From NCBI RefSeq assembly GCF_021290985.1, contig NZ_JAJOYU010000005.1, positions 62,001 through 126,000 of the forward strand: a DNA stretch of 64,000 nucleotides, given 5' to 3'. The notes beneath the pieces are model-generated. The model ran no database searches and was not told the DNA's origin. It saw only the letters and a list, made by a program, of their open reading frames with translations. The DNA comes from Rheinheimera soli (lineage in GTDB: Bacteria > Pseudomonadota > Gammaproteobacteria > Enterobacterales > Alteromonadaceae). The translations under genes were made by a program, and so were the position numbers. Below, piece after piece: positions 43,428 to 54,476 of the stretch. Each line of letters starts with the position of its first letter. Position 1 is the stretch's first letter.

Positions 43428-46205
43428 TTAATGCGCCTGATCCCAGTTTGGGCCTGAACCTGCTTCAGCCAGTAAAGGCACGTCCAGCGAAGCAGCAGAT
43501 TGCATAATGTCGACCAGCTCTGCACTGACCCTCGCCAGCTCTTCAGTTTTCACTTCAAACACTAGTTCATCGTGCACCTGCATAATCATGGCGACAATGC
43601 CTGCTGGTTGTTTTTCCTGCCAGGCTGCTACCTTAATCATGGCCATTTTGATGATATCGGCGGCAGTACCTTGCATCGGAGCATTGATTGCTGCGCGTTC
43701 AGCGCCTTTTTTCCGAGCCATGTTTTTGGCGTTAATTTCTGGCAGGTACAAACGACGACCAAACAGAGTTTCCACATAGCCCTGCTCATGCGCCTGAGTG
43801 CGGGTGCGTTCCATATAATCCAATACGCCCGGGAAACGTTCAAAATATAAATCGACATATTGTTGAGCTTCAGAGCGGCTGATGCCCAGTTGGCGTGCCA
43901 AACCAAAAGCCGACATTCCATAAATCAGACCAAAGTTTACCGCTTTAGCGCGGCGGCGTTGTTCTGAACTGACCTCGTCCAGCTTTACACCAAAGACTTC
44001 AGCTGCTGTGGCTCTGTGAATATCTTTGCCCTGCGCAAAAGCGTTGAGCAGAGCCGGATCGCGCGACAAGTGCGCCATAATGCGCAGTTCAATTTGTGAA
44101 TAGTCGATCGCCAGTATGGTTTTGCCTGTCTCAGCAATAAAAGCCTGACGAATGCGACGGCCTTCCTCACTGCGAATTGGAATATTTTGCAGGTTAGGTT
44201 CAGTGGAACTTAACCGGCCCGTGGCGGCAACAGCCTGATGATAAGACGTATGTACGCGGCCTGTAGCCGGATTGACCGACAACGGCAGTTTATCGGTGTA
44301 AGTGGATTTCAGCTTACTTAAACCCCGGTGCTCCGTAATAAGTTTTGGAAACTCATAATCAAGCGCCAGCTCGGCTAATACTTCTTCAGCGGTGGATGGT
44401 GTGCCTGTAGGTGTTTTTTTAAGTACAGGCAAGCCCATCTGTTCGAATAGGATTTCCTGCAGTTGCTTTGGAGATGACAGGTTAAATTCTTTACCCGCCA
44501 TCTGATAGGCTTCCTGCTCAATCTCACCTATACGTTTGGCTAAATCCATGCTTTGTTGCGCTAACAAATTGCCATCAATTTTAACGCCAGTACGTTCCAT
44601 TTTGGACAAAATAGGCACCAGCGGCATTTCGATATCGCGGAACACTTTTTGTAAGCCTGAATGTTGCGCAAGCATCGGCCATAAGGTTTGATGCAAACGT
44701 AAAGTCACGTCAGCGTCTTCAGCCGCGTAAGGCGAAGCTTGCTCCAGCGCTATTTGGTTAAAGGTGATTTGTTTCGCCCCTTTACCTGCAATATCTTCAA
44801 AAGCTATGGCTTTATGCCCAAGGTACTTCAGTGATAAAGAATCCATATCGTGGCGTGAGGCCACGCTGTTGACGATGTAAGACTCCAGCATAGTGTCAAA
44901 ACGAATGCCACGCAGTGCAATACCGTGACGCGCCAAAACACTTTGGTCATACTTCAGGTTTTGGCCAACTTTGGCTTTAGTTTCATCTTCCAGCCAGTCT
45001 TTCAACTGAGCTAACACCCATTCACGATTAAGCTGTTCAGGTGCGCCAACATAATCATGCGCCAACGGAATATAGCAGGCATCGCCAGCAGCTAACGCCA
45101 GCGAAATACCAACAATATCGGCCTGCATATAGTCCAGGCTGGTGGTTTCAGTATCAAAAGCCACCAGTTCAACCTCAAGCAAGCGTTCCAGCAATTGCAG
45201 AAAATCAGCTTCGGTTAAAATGCAGGGGTAGCTACTGGTGTCAATGCCACTGGCTGGAACTTCAGCTTCTTGTTGTTCATTCTGTTTTGCTGCTTCTGTC
45301 GCTACAGCTGTCGCAGCATCTTTGCCTGCTAAAACTTCGTTTAACCAGCGTCTGAATTCGCAAGCGGCAAATAGCTCTGCCAATTTGGTCTGATCAGGGG
45401 TTTTGATATCTAAGCTATCTGGCTGTAACGATAATTCCACATCTGTTTTGATGGTGGCGAGCTGATAAGACAGCATCAACTGATCTTTAAATTCTTCCAT
45501 TTTGGCGGCTATGGTTTTGCTACCACGAAAGTTCAGCGCCGCAATTTGATCCAACTGCTGGTACAGCTTTTCTATTGAACCAATGCCTTGCAGTAAGGCC
45601 ATCGCCGTTTTTTCACCCACACCTGGCAGGCCCGGAATATTGTCGGCTTTATCACCCATCAGCGCTAAATAATCGACAATCAGCTCTGGGCCGACGCCAA
45701 ACTTTTCGGCAACTCCTGCAGGGTCCAAAATGGTATCAGTCATGGTGTTAATTAAGGTGACATGTTGATCAACCAGCTGGGCCATGTCTTTATCGCCTGT
45801 GGATATCAACACATAGCGGCCCTGTTGGCTGGCCTGCACAGCCAAAGTACCAATCACATCGTCCGCTTCGACACCGCTGATACAAATCAGTGGTAAACCC
45901 ATAGCCTCAATGATTTGATGCAAAGGTGCAATCTGGCTACGCAAATCATCCGGCATAGGAGGGCGATGCGCTTTGTATTCGCTGTACATTTCATTACGGA
46001 ATGTCGGACCTTTGGCATCAAACACCACTACCATCTGGCTGGGTTTATACTGGCGTAACAAACTTTTCAGCATGTTGACCACACCATAAATAGCGCCGGT
46101 TGCTTCTCCTTTGGAATTGGTCAGGTGTGGGGGCGAATGATAAGCACGAAATAAATAAGAAGAACCGTCGACCAGAATAAGAGGATTGTCCGGTATAACA
46201 ACCAT
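43428..46205 (-). CDS. polA: DNA polymerase I
   Basis: 925 residues, the usual length. Domains in order: 5' nuclease ([56 protein letters not shown]) to about 290; 3'-5' exonuclease with its active site kept ([18 protein letters not shown]) at about 350-520; polymerase with motif [18 protein letters not shown], motif [20 protein letters not shown] and motif [13 protein letters not shown]. It fills gaps in repair and removes Okazaki primers. AGGGATCC precedes the ATG. Confidence 0.97.
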   Translation of the reverse strand: MVVIPDNPLILVDGSSYLFRAYHSPPHLTNSKGEATGAIYGVVNMLKSLLRQYKPSQMVVVFDAKGPTFRNEMYSEYKAHRPPMPDDLRSQIAPLHQIIEAMGLPLICISGVEADDVIGTLAVQASQQGRYVLISTGDKDMAQLVDQHVTLINTMTDTILDPAGVAEKFGVGPELIVDYLALMGDKADNIPGLPGVGEKTAMALLQGIGSIEKLYQQLDQIAALNFRGSKTIAAKMEEFKDQLMLSYQLATIKTDVELSLQPDSLDIKTPDQTKLAELFAACEFRRWLNEVLAGKDAATAVATEAAKQNEQQEAEVPASGIDTSSYPCILTEADFLQLLERLLEVELVAFDTETTSLDYMQADIVGISLALAAGDACYIPLAHDYVGAPEQLNREWVLAQLKDWLEDETKAKVGQNLKYDQSVLARHGIALRGIRFDTMLESYIVNSVASRHDMDSLSLKYLGHKAIAFEDIAGKGAKQITFNQIALEQASPYAAEDADVTLRLHQTLWPMLAQHSGLQKVFRDIEMPLVPILSKMERTGVKIDGNLLAQQSMDLAKRIGEIEQEAYQMAGKEFNLSSPKQLQEILFEQMGLPVLKKTPTGTPSTAEEVLAELALDYEFPKLITEHRGLSKLKSTYTDKLPLSVNPATGRVHTSYHQAVAATGRLSSTEPNLQNIPIRSEEGRRIRQAFIAETGKTILAIDYSQIELRIMAHLSRDPALLNAFAQGKDIHRATAAEVFGVKLDEVSSEQRRRAKAVNFGLIYGMSAFGLARQLGISRSEAQQYVDLYFERFPGVLDYMERTRTQAHEQGYVETLFGRRLYLPEINAKNMARKKGAERAAINAPMQGTAADIIKMAMIKVAAWQEKQPAGIVAMIMQVHDELVFEVKTEELARVSAELVDIMQSAASLDVPLLAEAGSGPNWDQAH

Positions 46206-46761
46206 GATAAGGATCCCTAAATGTTTTGCTTAAGCATGCCACAACAGGCCTGTTTCAGCCAGCTGTAGCTGCATTTCCGAAGTGTTCGGATGATACTTTT
46301 TTATACGAAAAAGCTGTGGATAACTTTGTGGACAGACAATAGATAACGACCAGATAATCTCTGCGAAGAGTCCGGTGGCGTGAGTATAAGTTGCTGTATT
46401 TAAAAGAAAAAGAAGGGTAATGCTAGAGGTTCCCTTATTGTTTTTCTTATTATTCCATTTTGTGGAAAATTATCTCACTTTGGTTTCCTGTCAAATAGGC
46501 GACAGCGTAAGACAATCAAAGTGGGGGAAACAGACTACCACAAAGATTTTCTTTGCACAGTGCTGATTTCAATTTTTTTTGACTCAAAAAAAAGTCATTA
46601 AGATTGATCAGTTATAAGGCATTATTTCCTGCAAATTTGACTGAACTTAGTCTGGATTATGGGCTAAGTTAAAAGCCAACAAATACAGGGGCTTCCACTA
46701 TGAAGGATCCCAGCGTTATAATACCCTAACTTTTGTATGGCTTATTGACAGGATTATCCAG
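46206..46761. other. Intergenic region between polA and cytochrome c5 genes
   Basis: 556 bases between divergent genes. It holds a perfect DnaA box (see 46315-46323), an AT-rich stretch near 46560-46600 with the small palindrome TGACTCAAAAAAAAGTCA, and a TATAAT at 46717-46722 that may serve the cytochrome gene. No open frame or clear RNA terminator was seen. Confidence 0.5.
46315..46323 (-). promoter_or_regulatory. Consensus DnaA box
   Basis: TGTGGATAA, the reverse complement of TTATCCACA. It lies 110 bases upstream of polA, with a poorer partner TTTGTGGAC about five bases on. A single perfect box may be chance; control of polA by DnaA is possible. Confidence 0.4.
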
Positions 46762-47160
46762 ATGAAAAAACTCACTCTCGCCTTAGTGCTGATGACAACT
46801 GCCGCAATAGCCAACGTTGCTGCACAGGACACAGACAACGAAGCAATTAAAAAACGTCTTGAGCCTGTAGGTCAGGTTTACCTGGCTGGCGCTGAGGTTG
46901 CAGCAGATACCGGTCCTAAAGGTCCACGCACTGGCGAGCAGGTGTATCAAAGTTCCTGTTTTGCCTGTCATGGTACAGGTGCTTTAGATGCCCCTAAAAA
47001 AGGCGATGCAGCCTGGAAGCCTCGTATAGGACAAGGTGCTGATATCTTGTTAAAACACGCCATAGAAGGTATCCGTGCCATGCCTCCTCGTGGTACGTGC
47101 ATGGACTGTTCTGATGATGAAATTGCTGCAGCTATCGAATTTATGATTGAAGGTGTGTAA
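46762..47160 (+). CDS. Cytochrome c5 family protein
   Basis: 132 residues. Signal peptide LALVLMTTAAIANVAA. Single haem site QVYQSSCFACHGTGALDAPK, the methionine ligand in IRAMPPRGTCMDCSDDE, where the extra CxxC pair is typical of cytochrome c5. A small periplasmic electron carrier. A strong terminator follows. Confidence 0.92.
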   Translation: MKKLTLALVLMTTAAIANVAAQDTDNEAIKKRLEPVGQVYLAGAEVAADTGPKGPRTGEQVYQSSCFACHGTGALDAPKKGDAAWKPRIGQGADILLKHAIEGIRAMPPRGTCMDCSDDEIAAAIEFMIEGV

Positions 47161-47174
47161 AATTTTTGTAAGTC

Positions 47175-47200
47175 AAAACGCTGCTTTGGCAGCGTTTTTT
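47175..47200 (+). terminator. Rho-independent terminator of the cytochrome c5 gene
   Basis: AACGCTGC (47177-47184), loop TTTG, GCAGCGTT (47189-47196), then TTTT. It lies 15 bases after the stop. Confidence 0.92.
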
Positions 47201-47373
47201 GTCCCTGAAGATTTATAGATCTAATAGTTATTTACATAGTTCAATTGCTTATAAGAAGATCTGACCAGCTACCTCATTTGACCTTCCATCTGCTCAAGCT
47301 TTGTGCATAATAGAGGTGCTTAAACATCAACCAGCTTTGGTTGCCTTGCCTCAGATAAGAATAAGAGAAAAAG

Positions 47374-49938
47374 TTGAAGGATATAACGACTCTGGATAAA
47401 GCCTACCACGTTGCGGTTAGTCAGCTACGCCGTTTGCGTAAGCTGGCTGCAGGCTATAAACAGGCTTATATCATTCAAGGCGCCTTACTCAAATTGTCAG
47501 AATTAGCATCTGGCATCAAAGATATGCGTGAGTTTTATCCTGCTATTCACCGTTTATTAAACCAGCAGCTCAAAGCTGATAATTTTTATGTGGTGCTTTG
47601 TGATCAGGATCAGCAGTTTTCGCTGGAATACTTCGCAGACGAAAAAGACCAACAAGTTCTGTTAGACGCGCCTTCAGACGCTTTTGCTTCAGGCCTGACA
47701 GGTTATGTGGCCCGCACTAAACAAGCACTGTTGTGTGATCAGGATGGGTATCGCCGACTTGTGGAAACAGGCGATATTACGGCTCAGGGTACAGCGTGCC
47801 AGTATTGGTTAGGTGTGCCTTTATGCCGTGGTGAAAAAGTTATAGGTGTGATGGCACTTCAAAGCTACGATCCGGACTGTCACTATAACCAGCATGATTT
47901 GGCCTTGATCAGCAATATTGCCATTCATACTGTGACTGCCATAGATAGAGTCAGAAGTCGTGAACTGCTGGAGCAAACAGTACGAGAGCGCACTCAGCAG
48001 TTACGAAATACCAATCAATCCTTGCAAAAGGAGATCCGCGAGCGCTCCAATGCGGAGCAACTGCAATCAGCTTTGTATAAGATTTCTGAGATGACAGCCA
48101 AAAGCACCGACATGATGAGTTTTTATCATGAGGTGTATCAGATCCTGGCCGAATTGATGAAAGCAGACAACTGCTACATTGCCTTGTTGAACGAAGCTGG
48201 TGATCGATTACATTTCCCTTTCTATTTAGATCAATACACGCCAACCCCGAGAGAACGTGCCCTGCAAAGCGGTTTAACTGAATATGTGATCCGTTCTGGC
48301 GAAGCTAAATTGATCAGTCAGGCAAAGTTGCTGGATTTGGTCAAAGCAGGTGTGGTGGACCGTGTTCAATCCAGTTTAGGCCACAATGCTATTTCGACCA
48401 GTTGGTTAGGCGCACCTTTATTAGTTGGAGAGCAGGTACTTGGTGTAATTGCGCTGCAGTGTTACGACAATACCTACAGTTACAGCGAGCAAGAACTAAA
48501 TTTATTGCGTTTTGTGTCCCAGCATATAGCGGTGGCCATTTCCCGCAAACTGAGCACAGAACAACAAAAACAACAGCACGAAGAGCTGGAAAAACGTATT
48601 TTTGAGCGTACCCGCGAGTTAAGACAAACCAATTTATTCCTGCGTTTACAGGTAGAAGAGCGGAAAAAAGCCGAAGAAAAACTCTTTCACGAAGCCAATC
48701 ATGATGCATTAACAGGTTTGGCAAATCGCCAGATGTTTTTGATGCAGTTACGCCAGCGTTTTTCCTACCGTAACCGTGAAGCCACTCCACGTTTTGCTTT
48801 GCTTTTTATCGATTTAGACCGCTTTAAACTGATCAACGACACATTAGGCCACCATATCGGCGACCTGTTTTTAATTGAAGTCAGTCAGCGGTTACAGCAA
48901 ACAGTACGAGAGCATGATTTAGTCGCCCGTTTGGGTGGTGATGAGTTTGTGATTTTATTAGGTCAAATTCAAAGTGATGTGGATGCTGAAGAAGTCGCAG
49001 AACGCTTGATTGAGTCGTTACGTCAGCCGATGATACTTGAGGGGCAGCAGGTCTGTTCAGGTGCCAGTCTGGGCATCGCTTGTTATCAGCCTGAATACCA
49101 GAATGCTGATGAATTACTGCGTGACGCGGATGCCGCTATGTATCAGGCTAAGTCCTTTGGCCGCAATCGTTTTGTTATTTTTAATGATTCGATGCGCCAA
49201 CAAATGCTGCAAGAACTGGGGCAGGAACAAGCCTTGCAACAAGCTGTTGATCAACAACAATTTGTGCCTGCTTTCCGGCCCTTATTACAAGCTGATGCTG
49301 AAGTTCTGGGTTATCAGGTTGTGCTGGACTGGCAGCAGGGAGACGCAGAGCACAAAGCTGAGTTAAGTCGCCAGGCTGCTCAGGCGGGTTTGATGCCTGA
49401 TATTGAACTGGAACTGGTGCGTCAGCTTTGCCAGAAAAATGCCAGCACAGAAGTGTTCAGTATTACGCTAAGCAGTGGCCATTTGAACAACACTGTACTT
49501 TTTGACAAGCTTTGCGGTGTATTGCGTCATTCGGTACTGCCTTTACATCAGCTTTGTCTCGGTTTTAACGAAGCGGATTTGTTGCGTTTAACCAGTACTC
49601 AGTTGGCTAATTTACATCAGTTAAAACGGCTTGGGATCCGGTTGCTGCTGGATCAGTTTGCGGCTGAAGTGGCTGCTTTAGGTTTAGTTGTGCAGTACCC
49701 GTTTGATTTTGTTGTGTTAGATAAGGCTTTTAGTCGCAGTTTACAGCGCAGTGATCAGCGTAAACAGCTGTTACAGGTGTTATTAAGTCTGGCGCAAACC
49801 CATAAATACCGCTTGGTTGCTGCAGTGGCTGAAAATGATGAAAGCCGCTCTTACCTGACTCAACTGGGATGCTGTTATTTTGCTGACAGCAGCCCACTGA
49901 GTGAAACCCAATCAGGGCTTTTTCAACAACTGGCGTAA
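47374..49938 (+). CDS. GAF-GAF-GGDEF protein with degenerate EAL-like tail
   Basis: 854 residues, apparently from TTG 47374 (weak ribosome-binding site). Two GAF domains at about 25-200 and 225-395, each ending in a coiled linker of the form [16 protein letters not shown] and [15 protein letters not shown]. The GGDEF domain follows with an intact active site GGDEF at 521-525 and [12 protein letters not shown] earlier. The last ~220 residues resemble EAL, but the EAL motif reads GYQVVLDW and the DDFGTG loop reads DQFAAE, so it cannot hydrolyse c-di-GMP. It probably makes c-di-GMP on a cytosolic signal. The 3' end overlaps rep by 27 bases, tail to tail. Confidence 0.9.
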   Translation: MKDITTLDKAYHVAVSQLRRLRKLAAGYKQAYIIQGALLKLSELASGIKDMREFYPAIHRLLNQQLKADNFYVVLCDQDQQFSLEYFADEKDQQVLLDAPSDAFASGLTGYVARTKQALLCDQDGYRRLVETGDITAQGTACQYWLGVPLCRGEKVIGVMALQSYDPDCHYNQHDLALISNIAIHTVTAIDRVRSRELLEQTVRERTQQLRNTNQSLQKEIRERSNAEQLQSALYKISEMTAKSTDMMSFYHEVYQILAELMKADNCYIALLNEAGDRLHFPFYLDQYTPTPRERALQSGLTEYVIRSGEAKLISQAKLLDLVKAGVVDRVQSSLGHNAISTSWLGAPLLVGEQVLGVIALQCYDNTYSYSEQELNLLRFVSQHIAVAISRKLSTEQQKQQHEELEKRIFERTRELRQTNLFLRLQVEERKKAEEKLFHEANHDALTGLANRQMFLMQLRQRFSYRNREATPRFALLFIDLDRFKLINDTLGHHIGDLFLIEVSQRLQQTVREHDLVARLGGDEFVILLGQIQSDVDAEEVAERLIESLRQPMILEGQQVCSGASLGIACYQPEYQNADELLRDADAAMYQAKSFGRNRFVIFNDSMRQQMLQELGQEQALQQAVDQQQFVPAFRPLLQADAEVLGYQVVLDWQQGDAEHKAELSRQAAQAGLMPDIELELVRQLCQKNASTEVFSITLSSGHLNNTVLFDKLCGVLRHSVLPLHQLCLGFNEADLLRLTSTQLANLHQLKRLGIRLLLDQFAAEVAALGLVVQYPFDFVVLDKAFSRSLQRSDQRKQLLQVLLSLAQTHKYRLVAAVAENDESRSYLTQLGCCYFADSSPLSETQSGLFQQLA

Positions 49939-51927
49939 TCGGTCTATATGCGCTAAGCCTGTTTCCTGGCGTTGCTGTTCAGTTTTCACCGGAGCCGCTT
50001 TACTCCATTCCAAATCATCAGACGGTAATTCATATAAAAACCGGCTCGGTTCAGGTTTAATCACTTCACCATACTGACGGCGCTCACGGGCATAAGTGAA
50101 AATCAGCTCACGTTGTGCTCTGGTGATACCTACATAAGCCAGACGGCGTTCTTCTTCCACATTGTCTTCATCTATGCTGCTTTGATGTGGCAATAAACCT
50201 TCTTCCATACCCACCATAAAGACATAAGGGAACTCCAAACCTTTAGAAGCGTGTAAGGTGAGAAGTTGCACCTGGTCGGCATCATCTTCCTGCTCCTGCC
50301 GCTCCATCATATCGCGCAATGTCAGTTTGGTGACCACTTCATTTAAACTCAGTGGCTCCTCATCGTCTTTGCCTTCAAGCATTTCACTGATCCAGCGGTA
50401 CAGCTCATTGATATTCTTCAGTGCCATTTCAGCCGCTTTGGGGCTGGCGCTGCTTTCAAATAACCAGGCTTCATACTGGCTTTGCCGGATCAAGTCTTTT
50501 ACTGCTTCCTTGGGATCAGCACGTAGCGCATTGTCTGCGACATGATTAATCCAATTGGCAAAATTCTGCACCGACTGCAGGCCACGGGCGGGCAAACGTT
50601 CTGTCAGTTCTGGTTCAAAACAGGCTGCAAATAAACTGATATGTTTTTCGTTGGCCAGGCTGCCGACTTTTTCTAAAGTAGCTGCACCTATTTCACGTTT
50701 AGGCGTGTTGATAATACGCAAGAACGCATTGTCATCGTCCTGATTCACCAATAAGCGTAAATACGCCATGATGTCTTTGATTTCAGCCCGGGAAAAAAAC
50801 GAGGTGCCGCCTGAAACTTTATACGGAATTCTGTTAGTGATCAGCGCCTTTTCAAATACCCGCGCCTGATGGTTGCCGCGATACAGCAGCGCATATTCTT
50901 TGTATTGAGTGCGGTTAATAAAGCGGTGCGAAATAATTTCAGCCACCACTTTTTCTGCTTCATCTTCTTCGTTACGGGTCGGTAATACCCGCAAAGGCAC
51001 GCCGTAACCCAGTTCACTGAATAGCCGTTTATCGTATTCATGGGGATTATTGGCGATCAGAATATTGGCCGCTTTCAAAATTCGTTCGGCCGAGCGGTAG
51101 TTTTGCTCCAGCTTTATCACTTTTAAATTCGGAAAATCTTTGCCCAACAACACCAGATTTTGCGGTTTTGCACCCCGCCAGGAGTAAATCGACTGGTCGT
51201 CGTCTCCTACCACAGTAAAACGCTGGCGCTCACCGACCAGCCATTTCACCAGTTCGTACTGACTGGTGTTGGTGTCCTGATATTCATCCACCAACAGGTA
51301 TTGGATTTTTTGCTGCCACTTCTGCCGCACTTGCTCATTCGAGGCAAATAATAAGGTAGGCACCATAATTAAATCGTCAAAATCCAACGCATTGTAGGCT
51401 CGTAATTGCTGAGCATATTGTTGGTAGAAGTTGGCAAAGCTGATACTTTGGGCATCCGTAGCTCGGGACAAGGCTTGACCTGGCAAGGTTAAATCGTTTT
51501 TCCACGACGATATTTTGCTTTGTAGCGCTTTGAGTAAATCTTTATCGCCTTGCAGCTCGTCATCGGTCAGCTCTTTTAACAGCGCCATGCTGTCCTGATC
51601 ATCAAACAAGGTGAAATTCGGCTTATAGCCGATAGCACGGTATTCCTTTTTCAGGATTTCTAAACCTAAAGTGTGAAAGGTAGAAACAGTTAAACCCCTA
51701 AGCAAAGGGCGCTCCAGCTGATGTTTAATCCGCTCTTTCATTTCGCGGGCGGCTTTATTGGTAAAGGTCACAGCCGCTATATGTTTGGCAGGCACCCCAC
51801 ATTGCTGAATTAAATAGGCAATTTTATTGGTGATCACCCGGGTTTTGCCGCTGCCAGCGCCAGCCAGCACCAGGCAGGGCCCGCTGATATAATGCACAGC
51901 ATCGTTTTGTTGAGAGTTAAGTTTCAT
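49912..51927 (-). CDS. rep: ATP-dependent DNA helicase Rep
   Basis: 671 residues, nearly the E. coli length (673). Superfamily 1 motifs in order: [19 protein letters not shown] (I), [17 protein letters not shown] (Ia), [17 protein letters not shown] (II), [17 protein letters not shown] (III), [19 protein letters not shown] (IV), [19 protein letters not shown] (V), [16 protein letters not shown] (VI). Residue agreement with Rep rather than UvrD is clear in [11 protein letters not shown] and [10 protein letters not shown]-like parts. It moves 3'-5' and clears proteins ahead of the replication fork. Confidence 0.96.
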   Translation of the reverse strand: MKLNSQQNDAVHYISGPCLVLAGAGSGKTRVITNKIAYLIQQCGVPAKHIAAVTFTNKAAREMKERIKHQLERPLLRGLTVSTFHTLGLEILKKEYRAIGYKPNFTLFDDQDSMALLKELTDDELQGDKDLLKALQSKISSWKNDLTLPGQALSRATDAQSISFANFYQQYAQQLRAYNALDFDDLIMVPTLLFASNEQVRQKWQQKIQYLLVDEYQDTNTSQYELVKWLVGERQRFTVVGDDDQSIYSWRGAKPQNLVLLGKDFPNLKVIKLEQNYRSAERILKAANILIANNPHEYDKRLFSELGYGVPLRVLPTRNEEDEAEKVVAEIISHRFINRTQYKEYALLYRGNHQARVFEKALITNRIPYKVSGGTSFFSRAEIKDIMAYLRLLVNQDDDNAFLRIINTPKREIGAATLEKVGSLANEKHISLFAACFEPELTERLPARGLQSVQNFANWINHVADNALRADPKEAVKDLIRQSQYEAWLFESSASPKAAEMALKNINELYRWISEMLEGKDDEEPLSLNEVVTKLTLRDMMERQEQEDDADQVQLLTLHASKGLEFPYVFMVGMEEGLLPHQSSIDEDNVEEERRLAYVGITRAQRELIFTYARERRQYGEVIKPEPSRFLYELPSDDLEWSKAAPVKTEQQRQETGLAHIDRLRQLLKKP

Positions 51928-52088
51928 CAGACACCTTTCACAGAAGGAGCTTAGTTTAACTCAAATTTACCGGGCAGAGGCGCGCTGATTTCTGCACAAA
52001 ACGAGCAAGTCCGGTAAATATGCGGCAGAATAGATCCAGCCAGAGTCTAAAGGCTCGTAGAATAAAATAACTCTAAAGGAGCTCCATC

Positions 52089-52343
52089 ATGATAGATCCA
52101 AAAAAGATTGAAGAAATTGCTAAACAGATTGGCGCCGCTATCCCACCTAAAATGCGTGAGATGGCTGATGACGTCGAAAACAAAGTAAAACAAGTGCTGC
52201 AGCAAAAGCTGAGTCAGCTGGAGTTTGTTTCGCGTGAAGAGTTTGATGTGCAAACTCAGGTGCTGGCGAAAACCCGCGCCAAATTGGATGAACTGGAACG
52301 TCGTGTCGCTGAATTATCCGTTAAAGGCGATTCCGCAAACTAA
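52089..52343 (+). CDS. ubiK: Ubiquinone biosynthesis accessory factor UbiK
   Basis: 84 residues with AAGGAG before the ATG. MIDPKKIEEIAKQIGAAIPP, an amphipathic first helix, then FVSREEFDVQTQVLAKTRAK and a coiled coil LDELERRVAEL: the BMFP/YqiC family. UbiK is a trimeric helper of aerobic ubiquinone synthesis that contacts lipid and UbiJ. It stands alone. Confidence 0.92.
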   Translation: MIDPKKIEEIAKQIGAAIPPKMREMADDVENKVKQVLQQKLSQLEFVSREEFDVQTQVLAKTRAKLDELERRVAELSVKGDSAN

Positions 52344-52367
52344 CAAGTGATGCAGATAAGGAAGGGT

Positions 52368-53645
52368 ATGAAGTTAACTCAGGTATCGGTACTGCTGGCC
52401 GGGCTATTCAGCACTGTAGTTGTGGCTCAGGTGGAACAGGTGATTCAGGTGGGGCATCTGCTGGATGTTCGCACGGGCAACTATCAGAAAAATAAGGCTA
52501 TTCTGGTTGAGGCTGGCCGGATTAGCGCTATTGTTGATGCAGATCAGGCACCAAAAGGTGTGCAGCTGGTTGATTTATCACAACACTATGTTGTGCCCGG
52601 TCTGATTGATATGCACGTGCATTTAACTTCAGATCCACAAAAACATGGTTACCGTGGTTTAGTAGAAACGCCCACCCGCGAAGCCATATTTGGTGTCAGT
52701 GCCGCCAAAGCGACCTTAAACGCCGGTTTTACTACAGTGCGAAACTTAGGTGCTGCAGGTTACGCCGATGTGTCTTTACGTGACGCTATTAATGATGGCG
52801 AAATTCAGGGGCCACGGATGCGGGTGGCGGCCAATACCATTTGTATCACTGGCGGACATTGCGATAATAATCTGCTGCCTCATATCTACAATTCCAGAAG
52901 CGCTGGTGTGGCCAATGGTCCGGATGAGGTTCGGTCAAAAGTGCGGGAAAACATCAAATACGGTGCTGATGTGATTAAGTTTGCTGCAACTGGTGGTGTC
53001 ATGTCCAAAAACACTGATGTGAATGCCAGTCAGTATAATTTTGATGAAATGAAAGCTTTAATAGATGAAGCACACGACAGAGGCCGCATAGTAGCGGCTC
53101 ATGCTCATGGTTTGCAGGGCATTAAGCGCGCTATTGCAGCTGGTGTGGACTCGATTGAACATGGCAGCTTTATCGACGATGAGGCCATTAAACTAGCGAA
53201 AAAACACGGCACTTATTTAGTGATGGATGTGTATGTCAGTGACTTCATCTTAAGTGAAGGTGAAAAAGCCGGTATCCTGCCTGAGTCCTTAGCCAAAGAA
53301 AAAACCGTAGGTTTATTGCAGCGACAAAACTTCCAAAAAGCGGTCAAAGCCGGAGTAAAGATGGCCTATGGCACTGATGCCGGAGTTTACACTCATGGTT
53401 TAAATGGTCGTCAGCTGGCTTATATGGTGCAGTGGGGCATGACTCCTTTACAAGCGATTCAGGCTGCAACAGTCAATGCTGGCACTTTATTAAACTGGAA
53501 AAATGAGCAAGGCCAACAAAATGTCGGCGTGCTTGAAGTGGGAGCTTATGCCGATTTGGTGGCAGTGCCAGTGGATCCGCTGACTCAAATAAAAACACTG
53601 GAGCAACCTGCTATGGTGGTGAAATCCGGTCTGCCGGTGTTATAA
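52368..53645 (+). CDS. Secreted amidohydrolase, prolidase-like (paralogue 2)
   Basis: 425 residues from ATG 52368, with AAGGAAGGG immediately before; signal peptide QVSVLLAGLFSTVVVA. Metal ligands: IDMHVHLTSD, DVIKFAATGGVMS, IVAAHAHGLQG, SIEHGSFIDD, YGTDAGVYTHG. It shares the gene plan and motifs of the protein at 36225-37505 and is likely a duplicated exported dipeptidase or related amidase. Downstream is a long hairpin. Confidence 0.88.
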   Translation: MKLTQVSVLLAGLFSTVVVAQVEQVIQVGHLLDVRTGNYQKNKAILVEAGRISAIVDADQAPKGVQLVDLSQHYVVPGLIDMHVHLTSDPQKHGYRGLVETPTREAIFGVSAAKATLNAGFTTVRNLGAAGYADVSLRDAINDGEIQGPRMRVAANTICITGGHCDNNLLPHIYNSRSAGVANGPDEVRSKVRENIKYGADVIKFAATGGVMSKNTDVNASQYNFDEMKALIDEAHDRGRIVAAHAHGLQGIKRAIAAGVDSIEHGSFIDDEAIKLAKKHGTYLVMDVYVSDFILSEGEKAGILPESLAKEKTVGLLQRQNFQKAVKAGVKMAYGTDAGVYTHGLNGRQLAYMVQWGMTPLQAIQAATVNAGTLLNWKNEQGQQNVGVLEVGAYADLVAVPVDPLTQIKTLEQPAMVVKSGLPVL

Positions 53646-53653
53646 CCTCTTTT

Positions 53654-53684
53654 ACATAAGCATTAGATTTTCTAATGCTTATGT
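53654..53684. terminator. Long perfect hairpin after the amidohydrolase gene
   Basis: ACATAAGCATTAGA (53654-53667) and TCTAATGCTTATGT (53671-53684) pair over 14 bases with a 3-base loop, nine bases after the stop. The T-run (CTTTTTC) begins five bases later, so termination is likely but not textbook. Confidence 0.7.
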
Positions 53685-53775
53685 TCTGCTTTTTCTCGTC
53701 TTTCTTACACAGAGTTGTCATGGCTTTGCTGAATAATTGCCCGCAGTTAATCAACTTAAAGCCGAGGAAGACTCA

Positions 53776-54126
53776 ATGAAACTTATTACTGCTGCTGTAT
53801 TTGCTACTGTTACTCTACTGGCAAGCCAGGCTCAGGCCGCTTCAACCTATACCTATTCAAATGTTGAATACTGTGAGCTTGCGACACAAAATGCGCAAGA
53901 TAACTTATTAAAAGCTTATGCGAAAAAATTAGGTTTCACACCTGTTCGCAGCGCTTGTGTACAGTTACTGAATCCGATGACTGCGCAGTTAACACAAGAT
54001 GCGGACGCGCAAATTCGTGCCTATTCACGTGGCTCAGCCCGTAAATTACCAGCTTCTTTAATTCAGCAATTAAAGGCTATGCCTGAACAGCAACGTCTGG
54101 CAGCTTTAGCTGAAATCTACGGTTAA
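53776..54126 (+). CDS. Small secreted protein, DUF3718-like
   Basis: 116 residues from ATG 53776 with GAGGAAG upstream. Signal peptide ATVTLLASQAQA. The mature part has two cysteines (NVEYCELA and RSACVQLL) about 30 residues apart, in a pattern like that of the DUF3718 proteins of Alteromonadales. The match is loose. Probably a periplasmic protein with one disulfide; function unknown. Confidence 0.6.
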   Translation: MKLITAAVFATVTLLASQAQAASTYTYSNVEYCELATQNAQDNLLKAYAKKLGFTPVRSACVQLLNPMTAQLTQDADAQIRAYSRGSARKLPASLIQQLKAMPEQQRLAALAEIYG

Positions 54127-54212
54127 TTCACCGCTTATCCCTGTGCTCCGGCTTGAAAATTGCGTAGAGTAACCCAAGTAAAGGGCAATACTCAGCAATA
54201 CGGAGCACAGTT

Positions 54213-54371
54213 ATGAGCGAATTTGACTTTGATTTAGACCATCTTGATTTTGATGGTGCCGAGAAAAAAACAGCGCAAAAACAATTGGCTGCAGATCAGT
54301 TAGCAGCAGAACAAGCCGCTATGCAGGATGATGAATCAGACGATTGTGCTGGTGGCGCTTGTAAAATCTAA
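54213..54371 (+). CDS. Small acidic protein with C-terminal cysteine pair
   Basis: 52 residues, ATG 54213, ribosome-binding site CGGAGCAC at 54201-54208. It opens MSEFDFDLDHLDFDG, then a helical Ala/Gln/Lys stretch, then DDESDDCAGGACKI. The final CAGGAC unit could bind a metal or undergo redox change. No family recognised. Codon use and ribosome-binding site support a real gene. Just upstream of the catalase gene. Confidence 0.6.
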   Translation: MSEFDFDLDHLDFDGAEKKTAQKQLAADQLAAEQAAMQDDESDDCAGGACKI

Positions 54372-54476
54372 TTTGTTTTTTAGATTGATGTGATAGTTTT
54401 ATTTCGTTTTTTTAAATGACCTTTGGAGTCTACTCTGTGTTGGCAGGATAGAGCACACTCCAAGAGGGTCATAATA

